The notes under the pieces are model-generated. The model worked only from the letters and a program-made list of their open reading frames with translations. It had not been told where the DNA came from and did not search any database. From positions 868,001-932,000 of the forward strand of contig NZ_FMYH01000001.1 of NCBI RefSeq assembly GCF_900096585.1: a DNA stretch of 64,000 nucleotides, read 5' to 3'. How positions within the stretch are numbered: position 1 is the stretch's first letter; every line of letters begins with the position of its first letter. Below, piece by piece: positions 45,616 through 53,967 of this stretch. The DNA comes from Sanguibacter gelidistatuariae (lineage in GTDB: Bacteria; Actinomycetota; Actinomycetes; Actinomycetales; Cellulomonadaceae). The translations under genes and the position numbers were made by a program.

Positions 45616-45738
45616 GGTTTTGGTCTACACGGGTGCTGTTCCACGCGCGACGGGCGTTGATGGAACTCAGATATCACGCCGTGCGATCTTGACGGTTTCA
45701 CGACAGCCACGGACGATCGGCTCTCGTAGCGTGGAGGC

Positions 45739-46719
45739 ATGCCTCTTCATGAGAACCCATTCGGTCAGCTTCTCGTCGCCCTTGTCACGCCCTTCACTCC
45801 CGACGGCGACATCGCATGGACCGACCTGGAATGCCACATCGACGAAGTGGTCCACGGTGGTGTCGAGGGGATCGTGGTCGCGGGGACGACCGGGGAGTCG
45901 TCCACGCTCTCCGACCAGGAGAAGATCAGGCTCGTGAAGGTCACGAGCGAGGTCGTGGGGAACCGGGCGACGGTCGTGTTCGGCGGGGGAGCGAGCGACA
46001 CCGCCCACGCGATCGAGCAGTACCGGGTAAGCGCGGCAGCGGGCGCCGACGCCATCATGGTGGCCGCCCCCGCGTACATCCGCCCGAGCCAAGAGGGGAT
46101 CCTCGCGCACGTGCGCGCCATCGCCGACGCGGCGGACCGGCCGGTCATGCTCTACGACGTCCCGGCTCGCACGGGCGTCGGTTTCGACCTCTCGACGCTC
46201 CTCCGGGCGGCAGAGCACCCAGCGATCTGCGCCGTGAAGGACGCCGCATGCGACCTCGCGCGCGCCGCGTACCTCATCGAGGCAAGCGACCTGCTCTACT
46301 TCGCAGGCTCGGACGCCGCAGCGCTGCCCACCCTGGCCATCGATGGCGCAGGCATCGTGAGTGTCGCCGCGAATGTCGCACCGGTGGCGTATCGGCAGCT
46401 TCTCGACGCAGTCGCGGCGGGTGAGCTACGGTCAGCGACCGCCATACACCGCAGGATCGAGCCGCTCGTACGTGCCCTCAATGACTTCGCACCACCTGCG
46501 GTCGCCACCAAGCTGGTGCTCCATGCTCTCGGGCGGATCGACAGCCCACGGGTCCGACTGCCCCTGGTGGGACCCGACCACGCCGCTGCCGAAGGCATCC
46601 ACCGGGAGCTGGACCGCGTCCGGTCCCTTCACGGCGCGAAGACCGCGGGGATCCGGCTCGACCTCGCGGCCGCGACCGGCGGCGCTCTGGCGGCTAGTGG
46701 TCGCGGACCTCGGGCTTAG
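45739..46719 (+). CDS. DapA-family (dihydrodipicolinate synthase-like) aldolase
   Basis: A 326-residue class I lyase of the DHDPS/N-acetylneuraminate lyase family. The Schiff-base lysine is Lys167 (AVKDAACD), the catalytic tyrosine Tyr139 (MLYDVPARTG, with the family Arg), and the Thr-Thr pair Thr50-Thr51 in AGTTGESSTL. These residues agree with true DHDPS, which condenses pyruvate with aspartate semialdehyde toward diaminopimelate and lysine. A C-terminal extension of about 30 residues is atypical. Divergent from the mini-LysA operon, with 123 bases between them. Whether this is the main DapA or a specialised paralogue cannot be told here. The 3' end overlaps the next convergent gene by 26 bases. 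Confidence 0.85.
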   Translation: MPLHENPFGQLLVALVTPFTPDGDIAWTDLECHIDEVVHGGVEGIVVAGTTGESSTLSDQEKIRLVKVTSEVVGNRATVVFGGGASDTAHAIEQYRVSAAAGADAIMVAAPAYIRPSQEGILAHVRAIADAADRPVMLYDVPARTGVGFDLSTLLRAAEHPAICAVKDAACDLARAAYLIEASDLLYFAGSDAAALPTLAIDGAGIVSVAANVAPVAYRQLLDAVAAGELRSATAIHRRIEPLVRALNDFAPPAVATKLVLHALGRIDSPRVRLPLVGPDHAAAEGIHRELDRVRSLHGAKTAGIRLDLAAATGGALAASGRGPRA

Positions 46720-47578
46720 CCGGAGCGCCCGGCGCCGGCTGGGCGGAGCTGAGCCACCGCAGGCCGCGGGTGCTGAGATGCCCGGCGGCCCGCCAGAGCG
46801 TGCGGTCCACGATCGGCCGGTCGGGCAGGTGCAGCGGGTCCCGCGCCCAGCGGGGCAGAGTGGCCACCGCAGACCGCGCGAGAAGTGCGTAGGGGACCCG
46901 TGCCCTGCGCGGAACCGGCGCATCGGCGATGAGGAAGCGCGCGACGTCGAGCGCGGCCGGGGTGCTGGCGAGCTCGCCCCGGAATTCCTGCAGTCGGGCG
47001 CGCAGCTCCGCCCGGGTGGTCGGGACGTCGCTCGCGCCGAGCTTCACGGCGACCACGGCCGCCTGCGCGACGTACATGTCGCACTCGTCGGCGGTCAGCG
47101 GGGCAGAACCGAAGAGCTGGTGCGCGGTGAGGAAGCTGTCGACCTCGGCGACGTGGACCCAGGTGAGCAGGTGCGGGTCGTCCGCGCGGTAGGGGCGCCC
47201 GTCCGGCGCGGTGCCCTTGATGTGCCGGTGCACGGCGCGAACGACCGCGACGGCGCGCTCAGCGTCGTCGGCCGACGCGAAGGTCGTCTCCGCGAGGAAG
47301 GTGCTCGTGCGGGCCAGGCGCCCCCACACGTCGTGGCGGAAGTCGGAGAAGTCGTCGACCGCGGCCATCGCGAGGGGATGCAGGGACTGCAGCAGCAGGG
47401 CACGGATGCCGCCGATGTACATCGAGGTGTTCCCGTGCACGCGCTGGATGGGGCTGTCGGTGGGGAACCATCGCGGCCCGGGAGCGGTGTGGATGCGTTC
47501 GCGCGCCGCAGGTCCGTCGGGGCCGGCGACCATGGCGAACAGGCCGTCGCTGAGCCGGGCACGCAGGGAGGTCGTCAC
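46694..47578 (-). CDS. Oxygenase MpaB family protein (DUF2236)
   Basis: A 294-residue protein of the MpaB/latex-clearing-protein superfamily, b-type haem proteins with oxygenase activity in some members. Diagnostic segments are VHGNTSMYIGGIRALLLQSL, HPLAMAAVDDFSDFRHDVWG and HLLTWVHVAEVDSFL, whose His residues are candidates for haem or metal contacts. GTG start with GGAGA upstream. Its stop lies inside the dapA-type gene. Substrate unknown. Confidence 0.87.
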   Translation of the reverse strand: MTTSLRARLSDGLFAMVAGPDGPAARERIHTAPGPRWFPTDSPIQRVHGNTSMYIGGIRALLLQSLHPLAMAAVDDFSDFRHDVWGRLARTSTFLAETTFASADDAERAVAVVRAVHRHIKGTAPDGRPYRADDPHLLTWVHVAEVDSFLTAHQLFGSAPLTADECDMYVAQAAVVAVKLGASDVPTTRAELRARLQEFRGELASTPAALDVARFLIADAPVPRRARVPYALLARSAVATLPRWARDPLHLPDRPIVDRTLWRAAGHLSTRGLRWLSSAQPAPGAPAKPEVRDH

Positions 47579-47617
47579 CGTCCCAGTCTCCTCCCGTGGT
47601 GCGCGCCGCGACCAGGG

Positions 47618-48736
47618 TCAGGCGGAGGGTGTCTGCTGGGCGAGCAGCACAAAGGATGCTCGTCCGCTCGCGACGCCGTTCACCTGGAGCTCGATCGCGT
47701 GCTCGCCGGGGTGGTAGCGGCGGGTGGAGATCACCTTGAACGAGTGGCGCCGGTCGACTGCGAGATGCTCGCCGGGCTGCAGGGTCGTCGTCGTGATCTT
47801 GAAGACCTTGGCCGTCTGGGTGCCGTTCGCCTTGCGGTGATGGACGACGTAGTCGATCACCAACCGGGCCGGCTCGGACCCGGTGTTGCGCACCGTCGCG
47901 GTGAAGGCGAGGACCTCGCCGACCTGGACGACCGTCGCCGCGAGGGCGGGGCCGTCCACGACGGCGCCGGGTGCCGGAGCGAAGCCGAGGAGCTCGAGCG
48001 CGCCGGGGTTCCCCGCCTTGACGAGGGTGCGCAGGGCGTGACGGACCAGGCGCTCGGTCGAGGCGTCGGGCGCGGCCAGCCAGCGCCGCGCGACCTCGAC
48101 GACAACCGCCGGGTCGTGCCGGCTGAGGTCGTTGAGGTGGTTGGCGACCGAGCGGCGCACGTAGTCGCTCTCGTCCCGGTAGAGGGCGTCGAGGATCGTC
48201 AGGGTGGCGTGCGGGTCGGCCATCAGAGCCGGCACCCGGGTGCCCCAGGGCAGGAACCGGCGGGTGCCTTCGCTCGCGAGCCGACGCACGTGCTCGTCGG
48301 GATGGTCCGTCCAGGTGCGGATGGTCGCCAGGGCACGGGGGAGATCGTGGGCGAGCAGCGGGCGGATGGCGAACTCGGCCGTCAGGCGGCCGGTGAGGTC
48401 GGCGAGCAGGGCGAGGGCGTCGTCGAAGGCCACTGGGTCGGCGTCGGCCAGTGCGCGGGTGGCGACTGCCTCGGTGACGGGCCAGACCATCCAACCGGAG
48501 AGCCGTGGGTCCGCCAGAGTGCGCCGGAGGGTCGTGTCCAAGGTTGCGAAGGACCCGGGCAGGTCGCCCAGGAGCGCGGCGGAGAGGAGATCGGTGCGTT
48601 CACGCAGCGTGAGACCGGGCAGGAGGCCGGCGGCGCGGGCCAGCTCGAGCAGGGGCTCGCCCGGGGCTGCGGTCGCGATGACCCGGTGCAGGAGCTCGGC
48701 GACGTCGGTCCCGAGCAGCTCGTCGGCGGTAGGCAT
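47618..48736 (-). CDS. AlkC-like DNA glycosylase with Ig-like domain
   Basis: A 372-residue protein. Residues 1-245 consist of HEAT-like helical repeats of the AlkC/AlkD type (EHVRRLASEGTRRFLPWG, DESDYVRRSVANHLNDLSRH, RLVRHALRTLVKAGNPGALE). Residues 260-365 form a beta-rich Ig-like domain (VRNTGSEPARLVIDYVVHH to HPGEHAIELQVNG), the feature that separates AlkC from AlkD. AlkC excises cationic alkylated bases such as 3-methyladenine and 3-methylcytosine. The catalytic Asp/Glu cannot be placed with certainty. It follows the siderophore operon on the same strand but is probably independent. Confidence 0.8.
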   Translation of the reverse strand: MPTADELLGTDVAELLHRVIATAAPGEPLLELARAAGLLPGLTLRERTDLLSAALLGDLPGSFATLDTTLRRTLADPRLSGWMVWPVTEAVATRALADADPVAFDDALALLADLTGRLTAEFAIRPLLAHDLPRALATIRTWTDHPDEHVRRLASEGTRRFLPWGTRVPALMADPHATLTILDALYRDESDYVRRSVANHLNDLSRHDPAVVVEVARRWLAAPDASTERLVRHALRTLVKAGNPGALELLGFAPAPGAVVDGPALAATVVQVGEVLAFTATVRNTGSEPARLVIDYVVHHRKANGTQTAKVFKITTTTLQPGEHLAVDRRHSFKVISTRRYHPGEHAIELQVNGVASGRASFVLLAQQTPSA

Positions 48737-48765
48737 GGGTCCATCTTCCAGCAGATGACGCAGGG

Positions 48766-49524
48766 TCAGGCGGCGTAGACGGCGGTCGGGCGGCCGTTGA
48801 TGTGATGCACCTCGACGGGGGTGTCGAAGACGTCGGTGAGCACGGCGTCGTCCATCATCTCCGCCACGGTCCCGGACGTGACGACCTGGCCGTCGCGCAG
48901 GGCGATGATGCGGTCGGAGTAGGCCGCGGCGAAGTTGATGTCGTGGATGACGAGGACGACTGTCTTGCCGAGCTCGTCCGCCGCACGGCGCAGCTGACGC
49001 ATCATGAGGACCGAGTGCTTGACGTCGAGGTTGTTGAGCGGCTCGTCGAGCAGCACGTACCGGGTGTCCTGCGCCAGGACCATCGCGACGAAGGCCCGCT
49101 GGCGCTGGCCGCCGGAGAGCTGGTCGAGGAAGCGGTCGGCCAGGTCGGCGAGGTTGAGGAAGCTGATGGCGCCCTCGACCTTCTCCCGGCACTGCGGGGT
49201 GAGCCGACCCTGGGAGTGCGGGAACCGCCCGAAGCCCACGAGCTCACGGACGGTCAGCCGCGCGGTCATGTGGTTCTCCTGGCGCAGGATCGACAGGTGC
49301 TTGGCCAGATCGCGCGACTTCGAGGTGCGCACGTCCATGCCGCCGACGGTCACGGTTCCCGACGTCGGGTCGAGGAGACGGCCGATGATGGTCAGCAGGG
49401 TCGACTTGCCCGCGCCGTTGGGCCCGACGACCGCGGTGATGCCGCCGTCCTCGATGACGCCGCTGACCGGGCCGAGGACGACCGTGCCCTGGTAGCTCTT
49501 GGAGACGTCGGCGAACTCGATCAC
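48766..49524 (-). CDS. Iron-siderophore ABC transporter ATPase
   Basis: A 252-residue FecE/FepC-type ATPase. Walker A GPNGAGKST, Q-loop LSILRQENHMTARLTVREL, signature LSGGQRQRAFVAMVLAQ, Walker B YVLLDEPLNNLD, switch His in VLVIHDINFAAAYSDRI. The PLNNLD D-loop (instead of T-x-x-L-D) is characteristic of the YclP/CeuD petrobactin-type branch. GTG 49524 overlaps the stop of the second permease. Last gene of the uptake operon. Confidence 0.93.
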   Translation of the reverse strand: MIEFADVSKSYQGTVVLGPVSGVIEDGGITAVVGPNGAGKSTLLTIIGRLLDPTSGTVTVGGMDVRTSKSRDLAKHLSILRQENHMTARLTVRELVGFGRFPHSQGRLTPQCREKVEGAISFLNLADLADRFLDQLSGGQRQRAFVAMVLAQDTRYVLLDEPLNNLDVKHSVLMMRQLRRAADELGKTVVLVIHDINFAAAYSDRIIALRDGQVVTSGTVAEMMDDAVLTDVFDTPVEVHHINGRPTAVYAA

Positions 49525-50609
49525 AGGGTGCCCTTTCGCAGGATCAAGAGGAGGAAGAGCAGGCCGCCGACGAACTCGATGATGACGGTGAGGAAGCCCG
49601 CGGCGTAGAAGACGTGCTGCATGAGGAACTGCCCGGCCGCGAGCGTGAACAGGCCGAGCAGGAACGCCATCGGCAGGACGTAGGCGTGCTTGTACGTCCC
49701 GGCCAGCTGGTAGGCGAGGGTGGCGACGATGAAGCCGTAGAAGGTCATCGGCCCCACGAGCGCGGTCGAGAACGCGATCATCGTGGCCACCAGCACGAGC
49801 ATCACGGTCAGCTCGCGCTTGTGGTCGACGCCGATCGCGGTCGCGGCGTCGCGCCCGAGCAGCAGTGCGTCGAGCCTCATCCGGCGCAGCCAGACGACGA
49901 CGGCGATCACCGCGCAGACGGCGAAGGCCAGCGGCAGGTAGTCGTCCTTGACCGCGCTGAGGCGGCCGAAGAGCTTGACCGAGAGCAGGTCGTACTCGGT
50001 CGGGGAGAGCAGGCGCTGCAGGAAGGTGGAGAGGGAGTCGAAGGCCATCCCGATCACCACGCCGACGAGCAGCATGAGGAACAGGCTGCCGAACCTCCCC
50101 GAGAACAACCACCGGTACAGCAGCGTGGCGAACAGGACCATGAGAGCCGTCTGGGCCACGAGCTTGGGCAGACCCTCGGTGCTCGCGATGACCGTCCCGC
50201 CGAACACGAAGACTATGAGGGTCTGCATGAGCGTGTACATCGAGTCGAAGCCGATGATCGACGGTGTGAGGATCCGGTTGCCCGTCACCGTATGGAAGAC
50301 GACGGTGCCCACCCCCTGCGTGAACGCGGCGATGACCATCGCCCCGACCATCGTCAGGCGCCGGGGGAAGGTGAAGTCGAAGGACCCCCTGATGAACAGC
50401 AGCAGGAAGCACGCGATCGCGATCGCGGTGAGCGCGCCGACGATCCACAGCCGCGCGGCCGGTGTGAGCCGCGCGGTGACGCGCGCCGGGAGGCGGGGGA
50501 GGCGGGGCAGGCGAGCCGCGCGCGCGGCGAGCCGACGGCGTAGCCCCGGTTCGGCGTCGGGCAGCCCGGTCGCGGACGGGGCGGACGTGGGGGTGCTAAG
50601 CACTGACAT
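49521..50609 (-). CDS. Iron-siderophore ABC transporter permease (YclO type)
   Basis: A 362-residue FecCD-family permease with about 9-10 helices. An Arg/Pro-rich cytoplasmic leader of about 50 residues precedes the first helix (LWIVGALTAIAIACFLLLFI). NRILTPSIIGFDSMYTLMQT is the conserved FecCD segment after helix 2, and VGPMTFYGFIVATLAYQLAG matches the coupling-helix region. The start codon overlaps the upstream permease gene by 14 bases. Forms a heterodimer with that permease. Confidence 0.92.
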   Translation of the reverse strand: MSVLSTPTSAPSATGLPDAEPGLRRRLAARAARLPRLPRLPARVTARLTPAARLWIVGALTAIAIACFLLLFIRGSFDFTFPRRLTMVGAMVIAAFTQGVGTVVFHTVTGNRILTPSIIGFDSMYTLMQTLIVFVFGGTVIASTEGLPKLVAQTALMVLFATLLYRWLFSGRFGSLFLMLLVGVVIGMAFDSLSTFLQRLLSPTEYDLLSVKLFGRLSAVKDDYLPLAFAVCAVIAVVVWLRRMRLDALLLGRDAATAIGVDHKRELTVMLVLVATMIAFSTALVGPMTFYGFIVATLAYQLAGTYKHAYVLPMAFLLGLFTLAAGQFLMQHVFYAAGFLTVIIEFVGGLLFLLLILRKGTL

Positions 50610-51561
50610 GACGACGCTGCCTCAGGACCAGGGCGATGAAGACGACGGCGCCGACGGCGCCGAGGATGACGGAGGCCGGGATCTCCATGGGGGCCACGAC
50701 CGTGCGTCCGACGAGGTCGCACGCCAGCAGCAGGCCGGTGCCGATAACCGCGACCCAGGGGAGGTTCTTGCGCAGGTCATCGCCCAGGAGCATGGAGACG
50801 AGGTTGGGGACGACGAGGCCGAGGAACGGGATGAAGCCGACCACGACGCTCGTGATCCCGGTGGCCAGAGCGACCATGGTCACGCCGGCGAAGACGACTC
50901 GTTCGTAGCGGATGCCGATGTTGGTCGCGAGGTCCTTGCCGAGGCCGGCGGCGGTGAAGCGGTCCGCCATGACGACGGCGAGGACCGCGATCACCAGGAC
51001 CGCCCACAGGGGTTCGTAGAAGCCGCGGACGATGCCGCTGAAGCCGCCCGAGCGCCACGCCGACATCGACTGCAGCAGGTCGAAGGTTCCCGCGAGGAAG
51101 GTCGTGACCGCGCCGACCACCGCGCCGAGCATGATCCCCACGAGCGGGACGATGATCGAGGAGCGCACGGTGATCCGGCGCAGCACCCCGAGGAACACCA
51201 TGGTCCCGGCGAAGGCGAATCCGCTGGCCACGACCATCTTCACGAGGGGTGGGGCGGCCGGGGCGAGGATCAGGCAGGTGAGCACGCCTAGCCCGGCCCA
51301 CTGGCTGGTGCCCGCCGTCGTCGGCTCGACGAACTTGTTCTGGGTGATCATCTGCATGATGACCCCCGAGAAGCTCATCGCGACCGCCGCGAAGATCAGT
51401 GCGAGGGTGCGCGGGACCCGGGAGATGACGAACATGTTCCGGGCCGCGGGGTCGGTGAAGAGGTTCGACACGGTGATGTCGTATCCGCCGACCAGCAGCG
51501 ACGCGACGATCAGGGCGGCCACCGCCACGGCGACGAGCGGCAGCAGGATTCTGCGAGACAT
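50596..51561 (-). CDS. Iron-siderophore ABC transporter permease (YclN type)
   Basis: A 321-residue FecCD-family permease. The segments SRVPRTLALIFAAVAMSFSG and NKFVEPTTAGTSQWAGLGVL are family hallmarks, and FIPFLGLVVPNLVSMLLGDD is the coupling region. ATG 51561 is preceded by AAGG at 9 bases; a GTG at 51594 would add 11 residues. Second gene of the operon after the binding protein, 95 bases downstream of it. Confidence 0.92.
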   Translation of the reverse strand: MSRRILLPLVAVAVAALIVASLLVGGYDITVSNLFTDPAARNMFVISRVPRTLALIFAAVAMSFSGVIMQMITQNKFVEPTTAGTSQWAGLGVLTCLILAPAAPPLVKMVVASGFAFAGTMVFLGVLRRITVRSSIIVPLVGIMLGAVVGAVTTFLAGTFDLLQSMSAWRSGGFSGIVRGFYEPLWAVLVIAVLAVVMADRFTAAGLGKDLATNIGIRYERVVFAGVTMVALATGITSVVVGFIPFLGLVVPNLVSMLLGDDLRKNLPWVAVIGTGLLLACDLVGRTVVAPMEIPASVILGAVGAVVFIALVLRQRRHVSA

Positions 51562-51656
51562 GGAGAAGGCCTTGGGGGAGGAGGCGGGGTGCACGACGGC
51601 GGGCCACCGGCCCGCGAGGGGGCCGGGCGGCCCGCCGAGGCGCGGGGCAGGTGGTG

Positions 51657-52634
51657 CTACTTGGCCGTGAAGGCCGCGGTGACCTGCTCGTAGGCCTGGA
51701 TGTAGGCCTGGATGCCTTCGCGGGTGTAGAACTGCGGGTCCAGGTAGATGATCTGGTCGTTCTTGGCGAAGGTGGTCTCGGCGAAGGCTTCGGTCGCGTC
51801 GATGATGGCCTTGGCGGGCTGCGCGCCCTCGGTCTTGGCGCCGGCGTCGCGGTCGAGCACGATCATCCAGTCCGGGTTGGCCTGCGCGATGGTCTCCGGT
51901 GCGAGGCCGGAGTCGCCGTGGATGTCGCCGTCCTTGCCGGCGAAGATGTCGGTGAGGGTGAGCGGCTCGAGGATGCGTCCGATGCGCTCGGCGCCGTTGT
52001 CGATCTTGCCGCCGTTGACGACCGAGAGGAAGACGGTCTCGCCGTTGGTGGCCGCTGCGGCGTCGGTCGAGGCGGCGTCGAGGTCGGCGACGAGCGCGGC
52101 GGCCTCGTCCTGCTTCTGGAAGATCTCGCCGAGGGTGGTCGTCTGCGCCTGGAGGGAGGCGACGTAGCCGCCGGCGGCCTCGTCGGACCCGGCGATGTCG
52201 ATGGTCTGCGCGATCGACTCGAGGTCCTCCTGCACCTCGGTGAAGCGGTACCCGCCGAGGATCAGGTCGGGGTCGGCCTCGGAGACGAGCTCGAGGTTCG
52301 GCTCGCGGTGGGTGCCGATGTCCAGGATGGACTCGTCGGCGATCCAGTCTTCGAAGCCGGTGCCGGGTAGCAGGCCCTTGGGCACGGCGACGGGCGTGAT
52401 GCCCCAGTCGCGCAGGGTCTCGAAGGAGGTGTTGTCGAGGGCGACGACGCGGGCCGGGTTGACCGGGACCTCGACGGTCCCAAGGTTGGATTCGATCGAC
52501 ACGGAGGACGGTGCGCCAGCGGACGACGTGGGGTCGCTCGTCTCGGCGGCACCGGCGCCGCAGCCGGTCAGGAAAAGGGCTCCGACCAGGACGGAGGCCG
52601 CCCCGACGACGGTCTTCGAGAGATGCAGGGCCAT
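51657..52634 (-). CDS. Iron-siderophore substrate-binding lipoprotein
   Basis: A 325-residue FhuD/FecB-type (cluster A) binding protein. Lipobox LTGC (Cys25). The mature protein starts with the usual strand pair VEVPVNPARVVALDNTSFET, then DWGITPVAVPKGLL, DPDLILGGYRFTEVQ and the C-terminal AYEQVTAAFTAK. Catecholate siderophores of petrobactin or enterobactin class are suggested by the YclNOPQ-like set, but this is inference. GGAGA lies upstream of ATG. A DtxR-like box 80 bases upstream indicates iron control. Confidence 0.92.
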   Translation of the reverse strand: MALHLSKTVVGAASVLVGALFLTGCGAGAAETSDPTSSAGAPSSVSIESNLGTVEVPVNPARVVALDNTSFETLRDWGITPVAVPKGLLPGTGFEDWIADESILDIGTHREPNLELVSEADPDLILGGYRFTEVQEDLESIAQTIDIAGSDEAAGGYVASLQAQTTTLGEIFQKQDEAAALVADLDAASTDAAAATNGETVFLSVVNGGKIDNGAERIGRILEPLTLTDIFAGKDGDIHGDSGLAPETIAQANPDWMIVLDRDAGAKTEGAQPAKAIIDATEAFAETTFAKNDQIIYLDPQFYTREGIQAYIQAYEQVTAAFTAK

Positions 52635-52701
52635 GGTGTCTGGGGTCTCCGTTGCCTGTGAATGAGATGAGCGTCCGCTGTGAAATGCGGAAGCAGAGGG
52701 T

Positions 52702-52734
52702 GGCCTAACTAACGTAAGGCATGCCTTCCTTAGG
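52702..52734. promoter_or_regulatory. Candidate DtxR/IdeR iron box cluster
   Basis: The 12-base perfect palindrome AAGGCATGCCTT (52716-52727) sits inside TAAGG-N8-CCTTA (52715-52732). This is close to the DtxR/IdeR consensus of TWAGG and CCTWA arms, which normally has a 9-base spacer. Further arms CCTAA (52704) and TTAGG (52730) overlap. It lies between the siderophore operon and the divergent metzincin gene and probably represses the former when iron is plentiful. Confidence 0.6.
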
Positions 52735-52824
52735 CTGGCCATATTCGTCATGATCGTGGTGAGCGTCACAGTCGTTTCGCGGTGTGCGCTCAGGTCTTGG
52801 CGGGTTCGTGCCGATACGATCTCT

Positions 52825-53913
52825 GTGACCGCTCCCGACGACTTCCCTCGCTCGCCGACCGGGCGTGTGCCGCTGTGGGTCCAGGACGAGGTCGCCGGCC
52901 GCCCGCCCGCTCCGACGGCGTGGCGGACGTCGGGCGGGGTGGAGCAAGGCGGGCGGCGGACCTCCACCCCGCGCAGCTGGAGCGGGGCAGATCCGATGCC
53001 CGCCGGGTGGTCGCCGGTGGTGCCGGACCGCCCCCGGCGTGGACGGCGTCGTGCTGCCCGACGCCGCAGCCGTCACCCCCGCGGGGTGGCCGTGCTGACC
53101 GTTCTTGTGGTGCTCTGCGGGGTGTGGTGGAGCTGGTCCTTGCAGAACCGGCACACGACGTCAGACCCCCTCGCGGGCCTCCCCACCGGATTCTTCGAGC
53201 CGGGCGGCGTCTTCGGGGACCAGCCGCGGCGGGCGTCAGACGGCAGCCTGCTGCCACCAGCTGGGCAGGAAGAGTCCCCGACCCGGCTCCTGCCCGTGGT
53301 TTCCCCGGTGGCCGTTTCCGACGAGTACGCCTTCGTGTCGCCGAGCGAGGACGCGCTGCGTCCCTACGGCTGGTCGCCGTGCCGGCCCGTCCACTACGTC
53401 GTCGACCTCACCGGCGCACCCGCCGGCTTTGAAGAGAGCGTGGGCGTCGCGGTCGTTGAGATCAGTACGGCCACCGGGCTCCTCTTCGTCGACGACGGCA
53501 TGGTCATCGAGGCGGCGAACCCCGTGCGGGAGTCGTATCAGCCGGCGGTGTACGGGGACCGGTGGGCTCCGGTGCTCATCCGTTTTGCCGACGACCTCAC
53601 GGTGCCCGGCCTGGCTGGTGACACGGTGGGTCAGGCTGGCGGCTCCGCGATGACCGGCCCGTCCGGTATCACGCACTACGTCAGCGGCACCGTCTATCTC
53701 AACGTCGAGCTGTTGGGCATGCCCGGGCTCGGCGGTGTGCCCGCGTACCTGCCGGTGCTGCGGCACGAGCTGGGCCATCTGGTCGGCCTGGACCACATCG
53801 AGGACCCGAGCCAGCTCATGTATCCCACGACCGGCTTCGCCTACACCTTCCAGGCGGGAGACCTTGCGGGTCTGTCGCTCCTGGGTCAGGCCGCCTGCGC
53901 CCCCGACCTCTGA
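52825..53913 (+). CDS. Membrane-anchored metzincin-type metalloprotease
   Basis: A 362-residue protein. An Arg/Pro-rich cytoplasmic region (1-87) precedes one membrane helix (AVLTVLVVLCGVWWSW). An extracytoplasmic domain follows, with the zinc-binding motif HELGHLVGLDH (314-324) and the Met-turn-like QLMYPTTG. This is the matrixin/metzincin HExxHxxGxxH pattern with all three His and the catalytic Glu. The domain starts near RPVHYVVDL, like reprolysin or matrixin strand 1. No propeptide Cys switch is obvious. GTG 52825 is used; TACGAT lies 5 bases upstream, so the transcript may be leaderless. ATG 52750 is an alternative. Target unknown. Confidence 0.75.
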   Translation: MTAPDDFPRSPTGRVPLWVQDEVAGRPPAPTAWRTSGGVEQGGRRTSTPRSWSGADPMPAGWSPVVPDRPRRGRRRAARRRSRHPRGVAVLTVLVVLCGVWWSWSLQNRHTTSDPLAGLPTGFFEPGGVFGDQPRRASDGSLLPPAGQEESPTRLLPVVSPVAVSDEYAFVSPSEDALRPYGWSPCRPVHYVVDLTGAPAGFEESVGVAVVEISTATGLLFVDDGMVIEAANPVRESYQPAVYGDRWAPVLIRFADDLTVPGLAGDTVGQAGGSAMTGPSGITHYVSGTVYLNVELLGMPGLGGVPAYLPVLRHELGHLVGLDHIEDPSQLMYPTTGFAYTFQAGDLAGLSLLGQAACAPDL

Positions 53914-53967
53914 CCCGGCGGGTGGGGAGCGGGAGGTGAGCAGGTCGTCGCCGGGTCCGGCGCTCGG

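Noticed and set aside
46361-48778. About 800-codon plus-strand frame across dapA end, MpaB and AlkC genes
   Set aside because: It runs antisense to two genes with clear family motifs and shows no recognisable protein.
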